Assembly: GCA_015655115.1 (NCBI GenBank)
Contig: JAATFQ010000241.1
Location: 1 to 36,164 of the forward strand
Length of the DNA stretch: 36,164 nt
Direction: 5' to 3'
Source of the DNA: Sphingobacteriales bacterium
GTDB taxonomy: Bacteria; Bacteroidota; Bacteroidia; Sphingobacteriales; Sphingobacteriaceae
A program made the position numbers and the translations under genes. Below the pieces are notes generated by a model, which saw nothing but the letters and a program-made list of their open reading frames with translations, was not told the DNA's origin and made no database searches. Shown here one piece after another: positions 28,309 to 36,164 of this stretch (its first letter is position 1; the number at the start of each line of letters is the position of its first letter).

Positions 28309-30222
28309 TTATGCTGATTGGGCAGTTTCAATAAGATCTTCAGACACCGCAGCCGTAGCGGCGCTTGCATCGGAAGAAATCAGCTCTTCAATAGTATCCT
28401 TCTCAATTCTCAGGTTCCTGATAATATGCTGCTGCCTGTCGGGCGTATTCTTGCCCATATAATATTCCAGCAGGTTTTTGATGGTTTGATCTTTTAAGAT
28501 CACAGGATCAAGCCTGATATCTTTACCGATAAATAATCCGAACTCATCCGGCGAAATCTCTCCCAGTCCTTTAAACCTGGTGATCTCTGGTTTGCTGCCC
28601 AACTTCTCAATAGCTTTTTTACGCTCATCATCGCTGTAGCAATAAATGGTTTCTTTTTTGTTCCGTACACGGAACAATGGTGTTTGCAGAATGTAAACAT
28701 GCCCTGCCCTTACCAGATCGGGAAAGAACTGCAGAAAGAAAGTCATCATCAGCAGCCTGATATGCATGCCGTCAACATCGGCATCGGTAGCAATTACAAT
28801 ATTATTGTAATGCAGGCCTTCCAGTCCGTCTTCAATATTCAGCGCGTGCTGCAATAGGTTGAACTCCTCGTTTTCATAAACCACCTTTTTTGTCAGCTCG
28901 TAACAGTTTAAAGGCTTACCCTTTAAACTGAACACCGCCTGGCAATCTACGTCTCTGGATTTTGTGATCGAGCCGGAAGCTGAATCACCTTCGGTAATAA
29001 AGAGGGTTGTTTCATAACGCTTATCATGCGGCGTATTGAAATGTATTTTGCAATCCCTCAGCTTCTTGTTGTGCAGGGATGCTTTTTTCGCTCTGTCGTT
29101 AGCCAGCTTCTTGATGCCTGCAATGTCCTTACGCTCCCGCTCGGACTGTAATATCCGCTTTAACAGTGCATCGGCAATATCAGTATGCTTGTGCAGGTAA
29201 TCATCCAGTTCCTTCTTTACAAAATCATTGATAAAGGTACGTACCGAAGGCCCTTCAGGCCCCATATTCTGAGAGCCCAGCTTGGTTTTAGTCTGCGACT
29301 CGAATACTGGCTCCTGCACGCGCACGGAAATTGCCGCTATAATTGAAGCACGGATATCTGCTGCTTCGTATTCTTTTTTATAAAACTCCCGGATGGTTTT
29401 AACCACAGCCTCCCTGAACGAAGCCTGGTGGGTACCACCCTGCGTAGTGTGCTGTCCGTTCACAAAGGAATGGTAATCTTCGCCGTATTGCTGACCGTGG
29501 GTCATGGCAATCTCGATATCGTTCCCTTTCAGGTGAATGATCGGGTATCTCAGGTTTTCTACATCTGCAACTTTATTCAGCAGGTCGTACAGACCGCGCT
29601 CGGAAAAGAATTTCTGCCCGTTAAAATTTACTGTCAGCCCAGTATTCAGGAATACATAATTCCAGATCATGCTCTCTACAAAAGCAGGGATATAATGGTA
29701 ATTTCTGAAAATACTTTCATCGGGATAAAAAGTTATCGCTGTTCCATTGCGCTGTGTGGTATCGATAACAGGATGGTCTAAAACGATCTCCCCTTTAGAA
29801 AACTCAACCTTCTTGGTCTTGCCATCACGGTAAGACTGCACCACGAAATTGGTAGAAAGCGCATTTACTGCTTTAGTACCTACCCCATTCAAACCTACAG
29901 ACTTCTGGAAAGCATTACTGTCATATTTACCACCCGTATTGATTTTAGACACACAGTCTATCACCTTTCCCAGCGGGATACCACGGCCATAATCCCTGAT
30001 GTTGACCTTTGAATCGGATACAGTAATATCTATAATACGGCCGGAGCCCATCACAAACTCATCAATGGAGTTGTCCATGATCTCTTTCAGCAATACATAA
30101 ATGCCGTCATCCTGGGCAGAGCCATCACCCAGCTTCCCGATATACATACCGGGGCGTAACCTGATGTGTTCCTTCCAATCCAGGGAGCGTATACTATCGT
30201 CGTTATAAATCGGTTCAGCCAT
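28309..30222 (-). CDS. parE: DNA topoisomerase IV subunit B
   Basis: 637 residues from the ATG at 30222 ([10 protein letters not shown]); a longer frame reaches 30315 but its first 31 residues would cover the divergent promoter region. GHKL ATPase motifs: D-N-S-I-D-E (50-55), D-Y-G-R-G-I-P and G-L-N-G-V-G-T-K-A. The TOPRIM metal site is in [11 protein letters not shown] and [11 protein letters not shown]. Length and the lack of a GyrB-type insertion fit ParE; its partner is parC at 8464-11763. ATP-driven decatenation of chromosomes. Divergent from the permease gene. Confidence 0.92.
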   Translation of the reverse strand: MAEPIYNDDSIRSLDWKEHIRLRPGMYIGKLGDGSAQDDGIYVLLKEIMDNSIDEFVMGSGRIIDITVSDSKVNIRDYGRGIPLGKVIDCVSKINTGGKYDSNAFQKSVGLNGVGTKAVNALSTNFVVQSYRDGKTKKVEFSKGEIVLDHPVIDTTQRNGTAITFYPDESIFRNYHYIPAFVESMIWNYVFLNTGLTVNFNGQKFFSERGLYDLLNKVADVENLRYPIIHLKGNDIEIAMTHGQQYGEDYHSFVNGQHTTQGGTHQASFREAVVKTIREFYKKEYEAADIRASIIAAISVRVQEPVFESQTKTKLGSQNMGPEGPSVRTFINDFVKKELDDYLHKHTDIADALLKRILQSERERKDIAGIKKLANDRAKKASLHNKKLRDCKIHFNTPHDKRYETTLFITEGDSASGSITKSRDVDCQAVFSLKGKPLNCYELTKKVVYENEEFNLLQHALNIEDGLEGLHYNNIVIATDADVDGMHIRLLMMTFFLQFFPDLVRAGHVYILQTPLFRVRNKKETIYCYSDDERKKAIEKLGSKPEITRFKGLGEISPDEFGLFIGKDIRLDPVILKDQTIKNLLEYYMGKNTPDRQQHIIRNLRIEKDTIEELISSDASAATAAVSEDLIETAQSA

Positions 30223-30235
30223 AGTTGTTCTGTAT

Positions 30236-30263
30236 ACCTGCAAATTTAATGAAATATGCAGGT
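30236..30263. promoter_or_regulatory. Inverted repeat ACCTGCA-N14-TGCAGGT
   Basis: ACCTGCA (30236-30242) and TGCAGGT (30257-30263) are exact complements whose centres are 21 bases apart, two helix turns. It lies 14 bases upstream of the parE start, within the divergent parE/permease region, and could bind a dimeric repressor acting mainly on parE. Confidence 0.45.
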
Positions 30264-30333
30264 CATTTGCCATACAGTTTTCAACAAATACACATTTTGA
30301 CGTACCTTCGCCCAATTATTTTAATAATCGACT

Positions 30334-31701
30334 ATGCAGCCCAGGAAACAGCTCTCTCTTTTTGACCTATCGATGATCGTTGTCAGCTTAGTAATAGGAA
30401 TGGGGATTTTCCGTACTCCTGTCAATGTAGCAGCCAAGGCACAGATTCCTGAATTGTTCTTTCTGGCATGGATCATTGGCGGGATAGTAGCTTATTGCGG
30501 AGCGCTGATCTATGCAGAGATAGGCTCCCGCTTTCCGGCAACGGGCGGATATTATAAAATATTCTCTGCCTGCTACCATCCTTCTATCGCCTTTGCAATC
30601 AATGGTATTGTGGTATTTACCAATGCCGCATCAATGGCTGGTGTGACGCTGATAGGCTCAGAATACCTGAGCAGTGTGATCTTTCCTGCAGAGATGCAAA
30701 CTGATTTTTACAGACTTAGTATTGCAGGGGTAACAATCCTTATTTTTTATGGTATCAACCTGCTGGGACTGAAGGCCAGTGCACAGGCACAGAATATATT
30801 AACGATTATCAAAATCACACTGGTACTCACACTGATCTGCGCTATATTTACGGGTGCGAATACTGATGTGGTACCTTCTATATTTAAAAACGCTGCAGGC
30901 GGACTCCCTGTCTGGTCTGACTATGGCAAAGCATTGGGACTCTGCCTGGTGGCAGTAACATTCTCCTTTGCGGGATATACGCAGACGATCAATCTTGGTG
31001 GTGAGGTGAAAGATGCCAAGAAAATGATTCCCAAAGGCATTAAAACAGGACTTTTTATTATTATTACATTATACCTGCTGATTAATTATGCCTATGTGCG
31101 CGTGATCGGTTTTGAGCAGCTTAAAACAGCGCAAAGCATTGCCTCCATTCTGGCGGGAAAAATATTCGGCCCTGCCGGATATACCATACTATCGGCTGTA
31201 ATCTTTCTCTCTGTACTGGGTTATGTGAATGTAAACCTGCTCAGTAATCCCAGGGCAATGTATGCCATGGGCGAAGAAAGAGCGCTGCCCCCTGTATTCG
31301 CGCGTAAAAATAAAAAGACGGATGTAATGGTGGTGAGCTTAACGACCTTTACGACACTGGTACTGGTAACGCTGTTTTTTGCGCAGACTTTTGATAAAAT
31401 CCTGAATTATACCATAATCCTGGAATGTATCGGCACCGCCAGCTCCGCGGCTACGTTATTTATCTTGAGAAAGAAAACAGCACACCTGGATAAAAATACG
31501 ATCTACACGCTAAAGTGGTACCCGCTTGTCCCGGTGCTGTTCATTTTATTTTTTGTATTTGTAGGAGTCAGCATTTACCAGGATGACCCTTCGGCAGTAA
31601 TGAATGGCATTTATATCTTTATGGGTTTTATTGTTGTCTATTATATCCTCAGGATTTTCAACAAAAATGACACCGATACTGGTATAAAGCCAATGAATTA
31701 A
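30334..31701 (+). CDS. APC-family amino acid permease
   Basis: 455 residues with about 12 membrane helices. It has the APC superfamily start (I-V-V-S-L-V-I-G-M-G-I-F-R-T-P) and G-G-I-V-A-Y-C-G-A-L-I-Y-A-E-I-G-S-R-F-P-A-T-G-G-Y in helices 2-3, plus G-L-C-L-V-A-V-T-F-S-F-A-G-Y further on, as in LAT/serine-threonine exchanger-like members. It probably moves an amino acid across the inner membrane; substrate cannot be read from sequence. Ends in a hairpin containing its stop codon. Confidence 0.88.
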   Translation: MQPRKQLSLFDLSMIVVSLVIGMGIFRTPVNVAAKAQIPELFFLAWIIGGIVAYCGALIYAEIGSRFPATGGYYKIFSACYHPSIAFAINGIVVFTNAASMAGVTLIGSEYLSSVIFPAEMQTDFYRLSIAGVTILIFYGINLLGLKASAQAQNILTIIKITLVLTLICAIFTGANTDVVPSIFKNAAGGLPVWSDYGKALGLCLVAVTFSFAGYTQTINLGGEVKDAKKMIPKGIKTGLFIIITLYLLINYAYVRVIGFEQLKTAQSIASILAGKIFGPAGYTILSAVIFLSVLGYVNVNLLSNPRAMYAMGEERALPPVFARKNKKTDVMVVSLTTFTTLVLVTLFFAQTFDKILNYTIILECIGTASSAATLFILRKKTAHLDKNTIYTLKWYPLVPVLFILFFVFVGVSIYQDDPSAVMNGIYIFMGFIVVYYILRIFNKNDTDTGIKPMN

Positions 31702-31711
31702 GGCTTTATAC
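31682..31711 (+). terminator. Hairpin enclosing the permease stop codon
   Basis: GTATAAAGCC (31682-31691) pairs perfectly with GGCTTTATAC (31702-31711) around a 10-base loop that contains the TAA stop (31699-31701). No T-run follows, so termination may be partial. Confidence 0.6.
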
Positions 31712-31776
31712 TAATATGTACTTGTGATTTGTACCCCACCCATTTTAAAGAAAGTAAATAGTACGGAACTTATACG

Positions 31777-31810
31777 TATATTTGCTGCCGAAACGTAATT
31801 GTTTAAACAA
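31777..31810 (+). promoter_or_regulatory. Promoter box and leader palindrome of the RNA helicase gene
   Basis: TATATTTG at 31777-31784 is a perfect match to the Bacteroidota -7 box TAnnTTTG; a clear -33 TTTG is not seen. It would give a leader of about 90 bases before the TTG start at 31883. The leader contains a perfect 12-bp palindrome TTGTTTAAACAA at 31799-31810. Long leaders are common in cold-induced helicase mRNAs. Confidence 0.5.
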
Positions 31811-31882
31811 CAATCAATTCATTAAATTTAATGCAGAAGTTCACGTTTCTTCATCATTATATACATTAAAATTCAAAACACA

Positions 31883-33223
31883 TTGTTATTCGAAGAATTA
31901 AACCTGATTGAGCCTATTCTTAAAGCGCTCCAGGCAGAGGGTTATACTAACCCAACCCCAATACAAGAACAATCGATCCCCACTATATTAACCGGCAGAG
32001 ATTTACTGGGCTGCGCACAAACTGGTACTGGTAAAACAGCAGCCTTTGCAATCCCTATGCTGCAATTGCTGAACAAAGAACACGAAAATACTAAAGGCGG
32101 ACCACGTAAGCCAATCAAAGCACTGGTATTAACGCCTACACGTGAACTTGCCATACAAATCGAAGAGAGCTTCAAAGCTTACGGTAAAAACCTTTCCCTG
32201 CGTCACCTGGTAATTTTTGGTGGTGTTGGCCAGAAAGGGCAGACTGATGCGCTGCACCGTGGTGTAGATATCCTTATTGCTACACCGGGCAGAATGCTCG
32301 ACTTAATGAACCAGGGTTTTATCAACCTGAAGGACATTGAGATCTTTGTGCTGGATGAGGCAGACAGGATGCTGGACATGGGTTTCATCCATGATGTGAA
32401 GAAAACTATTGCTAAGCTGCCTGCAAAAAGACAGACATTGTTTTTCTCTGCTACTATGCCTCCTGAAATTCAGAAACTGGCGGATACTATTTTAACAAAC
32501 CCGCTGAAGGTTGAGGTAGCGCCTGTTTCTTCTACTGCAGAAAAAATTGAGCAGTCAATTTATTATGTAGATAAAAACGACAAGAAAAACCTGCTGATCC
32601 ATATTTTAAAGGATAAAACTATCGCTACTGCTTTAGTATTTACCCGTACCAAACATGGCGCAGACAGAATTGTAAAAGACCTGATAAAAGTAGGTGTTAA
32701 AGCTGAGGCTATTCACGGTAATAAATCTCAAAATGCAAGACAGCGGGCTTTATCAAACTTCAAATCTAAAATTACACGTATCCTTGTAGCGACAGATATT
32801 GCCGCACGTGGTATTGATATTGATGAGCTGACGCATGTAATCAACTATGAATTACCGAATGTTCCGGAAACGTATGTACATAGAATTGGCCGTACGGGCC
32901 GTGCAGGTAACAGCGGTATTTCATTCTCGTTCTGCGATGGCGAGGAAAAAGAATACCTGGACGATATCGAGAAGCTGATTGCGCTGAAGATTCCTGTACA
33001 GGAAGATCATCCTTACGCAATGAGCTGGCAGAGCCTGATGTCTGGCGCTGCAGCAGCAAAGGTAAAGGGTAAAAGTAAACCTTCAAGAGGCGCACGCCCT
33101 GAAAGAACGGAGCATAAACCTAATCTTAGCGGAGCAAGAAAACCAGCTGGCGGCGGGAGCAGCAATAGTGGTGGCGGCAACCGCAGGTTTAACAACTCAA
33201 GACCGAAAGCTAAAACTGATTAA
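31883..33223 (+). CDS. rhlE: RhlE-type DEAD-box RNA helicase
   Basis: 446 residues. Motifs in order: Q-motif P-T-P-I-Q-E-Q (25-30), I AQTGTGKT (45-52), Ia P-T-R-E-L-A-I-Q, Ib T-P-G-R-M-L-D, II D-E-A-D (158-161), III S-A-T (189-191), then the second RecA domain with A-R-G-I-D-I-D-E and H-R-I-G-R-T-G-R. A basic Gly/Arg/Pro/Asn-rich tail from about 380 is typical of RhlE and would bind RNA. The start must be the TTG at 31883: L-F-E-E-L-N-L-I is the expected beginning and no ATG lies upstream in frame. It unwinds RNA in ribosome assembly or mRNA decay, often in the cold. Confidence 0.93.
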   Translation: MLFEELNLIEPILKALQAEGYTNPTPIQEQSIPTILTGRDLLGCAQTGTGKTAAFAIPMLQLLNKEHENTKGGPRKPIKALVLTPTRELAIQIEESFKAYGKNLSLRHLVIFGGVGQKGQTDALHRGVDILIATPGRMLDLMNQGFINLKDIEIFVLDEADRMLDMGFIHDVKKTIAKLPAKRQTLFFSATMPPEIQKLADTILTNPLKVEVAPVSSTAEKIEQSIYYVDKNDKKNLLIHILKDKTIATALVFTRTKHGADRIVKDLIKVGVKAEAIHGNKSQNARQRALSNFKSKITRILVATDIAARGIDIDELTHVINYELPNVPETYVHRIGRTGRAGNSGISFSFCDGEEKEYLDDIEKLIALKIPVQEDHPYAMSWQSLMSGAAAAKVKGKSKPSRGARPERTEHKPNLSGARKPAGGGSSNSGGGNRRFNNSRPKAKTD

Positions 33224-33233
33224 TTGAGATTTA

Positions 33234-33321
33234 TTGATCCGGCACATACTAGTGGCTGATCAATACTTAATATAACATATTATCATTTGAGAGAGGATAC
33301 TTCAGCGTATCCTCTTTTTTT
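33234..33321 (+). terminator. Intrinsic terminator, preceded by a second imperfect hairpin
   Basis: AGAGGATAC (33292-33300) pairs with GTATCCTCT (33307-33315) around TTCAGC and runs into a T-tract to 33321, a textbook terminator for the helicase gene. Upstream, TTGATC/GATCAA arms at about 33235-33265 form another, imperfect hairpin. Confidence 0.85.
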
Positions 33322-33328
33322 ATGCTGC

Positions 33329-35995
33329 TTAGCTGCCAAAACTTTGCAGGCGCAAGTTAAAGCTCAGCAGAAAATAACGGGTAACCTGGTTGGTCCTGCT
33401 CTCTGTAATGGAGTTGCCGGATACGACCCTGTCGAGCGCGTTTCCCTGGTTCAGCAGGTCGTTTCCTTCCAGCTTTAGCATTGCTATCCGGTTCTTGAAG
33501 AATGTTTTCTCTACATACCCCCTGATTAATAAAGGATTAGATGCAGAAACACTGAATCCTTTATTGATAGTCTTAGCAGCTACGAAGCCAACAGAAAAGC
33601 TTTTAGCGATGAAGGCTTTCACATCTGCATCGAATAGCCAGGTTTGTACCACATTTGGTAATGATTCTGCCAGTGAATAGGTATTGCTGCGGTAGTTATA
33701 ATTGACGTTTGAGGTCACTGCCAGCCATTTCTGATTCATGCGCATCGTCAAAGCCTGATTGAGGCTCAGCCCGGTGCCAAAATTCTTCTGGTTGTCTGCA
33801 TAAGATACCTGTTTAGAATAGTTGAGCATGCCGCGGAGCTCCATTGCATATTTCTTCTTTTCCAAAGGCACAGACCAGTAATAATTACTTCCCAGGCTAT
33901 AGTTGCCATTGGTATTCTGATATCTGGTTTCCTGTTTGAGCGTTTTTACGCTGTCTATCATTACCGGGATAAGTATAGTATTGCTTACCACCTGATCCTG
34001 AACAGCAGTGACGCTGATCCCCAGCTGCAGCGTTCGTCCGCTTTTGATATCTACCGCCCGGTAATTTAAGTTCAGCATATGGTTAAATGCAGTTTTAAGA
34101 TCAGGGTTTCCTACCATTACATTTTGCAGGTCTCTGGTATCCCGCACCGGCTGAAGCTGGTTAAGGCTTGGCGCCAGGCTGTTCCCGTTATAATTGAGGT
34201 TGAGCATCTTTTCTTCAGAGATCTGGTACGATGCCTGTGCCACAGGTGAGATATTAAAACCGCTACGGTCAATTTTATCACTGCGCCCCTCATAAGCTCC
34301 TGTCAATAAGCTGGGCTGCGCATTGAAACCCAGGCTGTAACTCAATTTCTTTCCTTCATAACGATAATTTATTCCAATAGTATGGGTGCTGAATGTAGAA
34401 GCATATTTGTTGCTCAGCGAATCTACACGTCCGAAATTACCAAGGCTGTCATTCGCCTGTGTTTCCAGCTTGTTGCTGGTGCGCGTTAGCGAAAACAAAT
34501 AAGAAAAATCTATGCTTTTTTTAACCGTAGAATCTTTACCACTATTTAGAGGTTCACTGAAGGTAAAGGATGTATTGAGGGCGCGCGACTGGTTATGCGT
34601 ATCAACCAACCTGTTTAAATCTGTTTCTTTTGACGGGCCGCCGTTCTCATCATAATATTTGATCAGGTTATCCAGATTATCATTGTTATCGGATACATTG
34701 TTGCCCAGAGTGAAGCCAAGGGAAAGGTTCCTCCCCTCTTTTTTAAATCTCCGCGCTACACTAAAATCTGCATTGAGATTAGGACTCTGCTGCGAAGAGC
34801 TGCTACCTGTGATCAGGTCCTGCCTGATAATACCTGATTGCATTGACGATAACATGGAGTTGCTGTTTGTACCGGCCACATTACCGCGGATATTTCCCTG
34901 GATAAAACTAACGCCATCCCTCGACTGCAGGTCCATTACAAAATTATGTGTATTGCCATGTGCATCATTAGCCGTGGTAGAATTGGTGAAAAGCTGACCA
35001 AGGGGATTCACCGTCTCTATATAATTCTGTTCATGGCGCTCACTTTTATTGTATCCATATGAATAATTTCCGCTCACTGTTAAATGTTTATTGAGGGTAT
35101 TGCGGTAATTTATGCCTGCATTAGTATTTGTACTGATGCCCGCTCCGGAGTCGGTATTACTGGCATCGCCATTTATGCCAAACTGTTTAGTCGGGCGCCA
35201 GAAGTTAGTATTCAGGTTTAGGGAATAACGGTCGTCCGTGCCGGCACTGGCTTTAAGATTACTGAAAACACCCTTATTCTTATTTTTCTTCAGTACCAGG
35301 TTAAGTATTTTCTGGGGCTCACCCTTTTTAATGCCTGTAAAATTTGCTTTATCACCAAAATCATCTACTACCTGGATCTTGCTTACAATATCTGCAGGCA
35401 GCTGTGAAATAAACTCCTTCACATTGCCAGTAAAAAAATCTTTTCCATTAACCCTGATCTTAGTCAGTGTTTTTCCTGCCGAAGTAGCATTGCCCTCTTT
35501 ATCGACCTCTATTCCAGGCAATTGTTTAAGCAGGTCTTCCACCCTGTCATCTTTGCGGACAGTATATGCATCAGCATTAAATTCCAGCGTGTCTTTTACA
35601 ATCCGCATGGGAACAATTTTAGCTTTGATCACAACTTCATTCAGCTGCTGGGAGACAGACTGGATCACAATTGGTAGTAAAACCGTTCCCTTTTCCTGCA
35701 GTAAATAACTTTTACTGAACGACAGATAGCCGATACTTCTGATAAGCAGGAGGGCGTTATCGCCCCTGAAACCTGCAAAACTGAATTTCCCTGCCGTATC
35801 TGTAGTACTTGTTAAGGTATCTTTTCCAACGATTAACCGGACAGATGCGCCTGGTATCCCGACGTTGGTCGTATCACGTACTACACCGCTAAGGCTGCCC
35901 TTATTTTGAGCCTTCAGCGCTACAGCGAAAAAAAAATTCAGGAATAGAAAAGTGAATAGGGTAATTTGAGTTTTCAAAATATAGGTAAGGGCCAC
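33329..35995 (-). CDS. Outer-membrane beta-barrel protein with carboxypeptidase-like regulatory domain
   Basis: About 888 residues. Signal peptide ends V-A-L-K-A-Q near 29. Residues 33-110 are a carboxypeptidase-D-regulatory-like fold (G-S-L-S-G-V-V-R-D, then G-K-F-S-F-A-G-F). A plug-like domain follows with V-E-D-L-L-K-Q-L-P-G-I-E-V-D and I-R-V-N-G-K-D-F-F, then a long barrel of Asn/Tyr-rich strands. This is the TonB-receptor-related outer membrane beta-barrel group (OMP_b-brl_3) common in Bacteroidota, without a SusD partner. The start is unclear: GTG at 35995, or TTG at 35977, which gives a more typical signal peptide M-K-T-Q-I-T-L-F. Substrate unknown. Confidence 0.85.
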   Translation of the reverse strand: MALTYILKTQITLFTFLFLNFFFAVALKAQNKGSLSGVVRDTTNVGIPGASVRLIVGKDTLTSTTDTAGKFSFAGFRGDNALLLIRSIGYLSFSKSYLLQEKGTVLLPIVIQSVSQQLNEVVIKAKIVPMRIVKDTLEFNADAYTVRKDDRVEDLLKQLPGIEVDKEGNATSAGKTLTKIRVNGKDFFTGNVKEFISQLPADIVSKIQVVDDFGDKANFTGIKKGEPQKILNLVLKKNKNKGVFSNLKASAGTDDRYSLNLNTNFWRPTKQFGINGDASNTDSGAGISTNTNAGINYRNTLNKHLTVSGNYSYGYNKSERHEQNYIETVNPLGQLFTNSTTANDAHGNTHNFVMDLQSRDGVSFIQGNIRGNVAGTNSNSMLSSMQSGIIRQDLITGSSSSQQSPNLNADFSVARRFKKEGRNLSLGFTLGNNVSDNNDNLDNLIKYYDENGGPSKETDLNRLVDTHNQSRALNTSFTFSEPLNSGKDSTVKKSIDFSYLFSLTRTSNKLETQANDSLGNFGRVDSLSNKYASTFSTHTIGINYRYEGKKLSYSLGFNAQPSLLTGAYEGRSDKIDRSGFNISPVAQASYQISEEKMLNLNYNGNSLAPSLNQLQPVRDTRDLQNVMVGNPDLKTAFNHMLNLNYRAVDIKSGRTLQLGISVTAVQDQVVSNTILIPVMIDSVKTLKQETRYQNTNGNYSLGSNYYWSVPLEKKKYAMELRGMLNYSKQVSYADNQKNFGTGLSLNQALTMRMNQKWLAVTSNVNYNYRSNTYSLAESLPNVVQTWLFDADVKAFIAKSFSVGFVAAKTINKGFSVSASNPLLIRGYVEKTFFKNRIAMLKLEGNDLLNQGNALDRVVSGNSITESRTNQVTRYFLLSFNLRLQSFGS

Positions 35996-36040
35996 ATCAG
36001 GTTGTAATTTTATGTAACGCCCCGTCGGCTGAAATAGTAT

Positions 36041-36070
36041 TTAAAAATAAAAGCCCCGGTTAGGGGGCCT
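36041..36070 (-). terminator. Intrinsic terminator for the right-edge gene
   Basis: On the minus strand GCCCC (36068-36064) pairs with GGGGC (36057-36053) around CTAACC, flanked by A and T runs, and is followed by TTTTATTTTTAA. It serves the minus-strand gene ending at 36106. Confidence 0.7.
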
Positions 36071-36105
36071 TCACAATTGTATTAGTGCGTGTTTGTGTTT
36101 TATCT

Positions 36106-36164
36106 TTAAGCTAGGTTTTCCTGATCCTGATAATATGCAGCCAATGCATCACTTTCATCAGCGG
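36106..36164 (-). CDS. C-terminal end of an unidentified gene, 5' part outside window
   Basis: Open from the right edge to a TAA at 36106-36108, reading A-D-E-S-D-A-L-A-A-Y-Y-Q-D-Q-E-N-L-A. The frame is followed by an intrinsic terminator, which supports a real gene end. Eighteen residues are too few to name a family. Confidence 0.55.
   Translation of the reverse strand, partial: ADESDALAAYYQDQENLA

Noticed and set aside
28309..30315. Longer parE start at 30315
   Set aside because: The extra 31 residues have no ParE similarity and would cover the divergent promoter and the ACCTGCA inverted repeat; ATG at 30222 gives the expected beginning.

Overview
The window looks like a chromosomal segment of a Bacteroidota bacterium, probably Sphingobacteriaceae (Pedobacter/Mucilaginibacter-like). 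The basis is moderate GC content, almost no Shine-Dalgarno sequences, TAnnTTTG-type promoter boxes, several non-ATG starts, a TamB-TamL pair in which the Omp85 protein is a lipoprotein, a HmuY-family lipoprotein, a carboxypeptidase-regulatory-domain outer-membrane barrel, and a glycan-degradation gene set. I see no rRNA, tRNA, CRISPR array, transposase or integrase. Genus assignment is inference.

Layout. (1) 1-2002, minus strand: envelope-stress-type operon of PspC protein, LiaF-like membrane protein and a GYF_2-domain protein cut by the left edge. (2) 2350-4859, plus strand: MlaE/MlaF-type lipid ABC transporter and an RlmI-like methyltransferase, closed by a strong two-way hairpin. (3) 4922-7303: divergent pair of secreted lipoproteins (HmuY family; an unrecognised family). 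(4) 7304-7879: a gene-free stretch holding a large hairpin built of 11-bp units, plus a second compact inverted repeat before a HupE/UreJ membrane protein. (5) 8464-11763, minus: topoisomerase IV subunit A with a ~270-residue disordered tail ending in a perfect sliding-clamp-binding-like pentapeptide. (6) 12146-18676, minus: a four-gene glycoside-hydrolase operon (GH105-like, DUF2264, GH2, GH16) with no SusC/SusD. A 17-codon fragment resembling the start of an ORF6N-domain gene abuts its end. (7) 18677-19250: candidate operators and a second hairpin of ten contiguous 11-bp units. (8) cytidine deaminase, then plus-strand tamB-tamL-yihY. (9) parE (minus), amino-acid permease (plus), RhlE-type RNA helicase (plus), an outer-membrane barrel protein (minus), and the tail end of an unidentified minus-strand gene at the right edge.

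How it fits together. Much of the window serves the envelope: stress sensing (PspC/LiaF-like), phospholipid transport (MlaEF), outer-membrane assembly (TamB/TamL), outer-membrane barrels and surface lipoproteins. The glycan operon would supply exported enzymes that cut a galactose- and uronate-containing plant-type polysaccharide (inference). parE and parC lie in the same orientation about 16.5 kb apart, in the order expected if sequence had been inserted between once-adjacent genes.

Most noteworthy: two intergenic inverted repeats share a strict 11-bp phasing but not a unit sequence, and the ParC tail ends in QLGLF. I did not find a defence system, mobile element or biosynthetic cluster.
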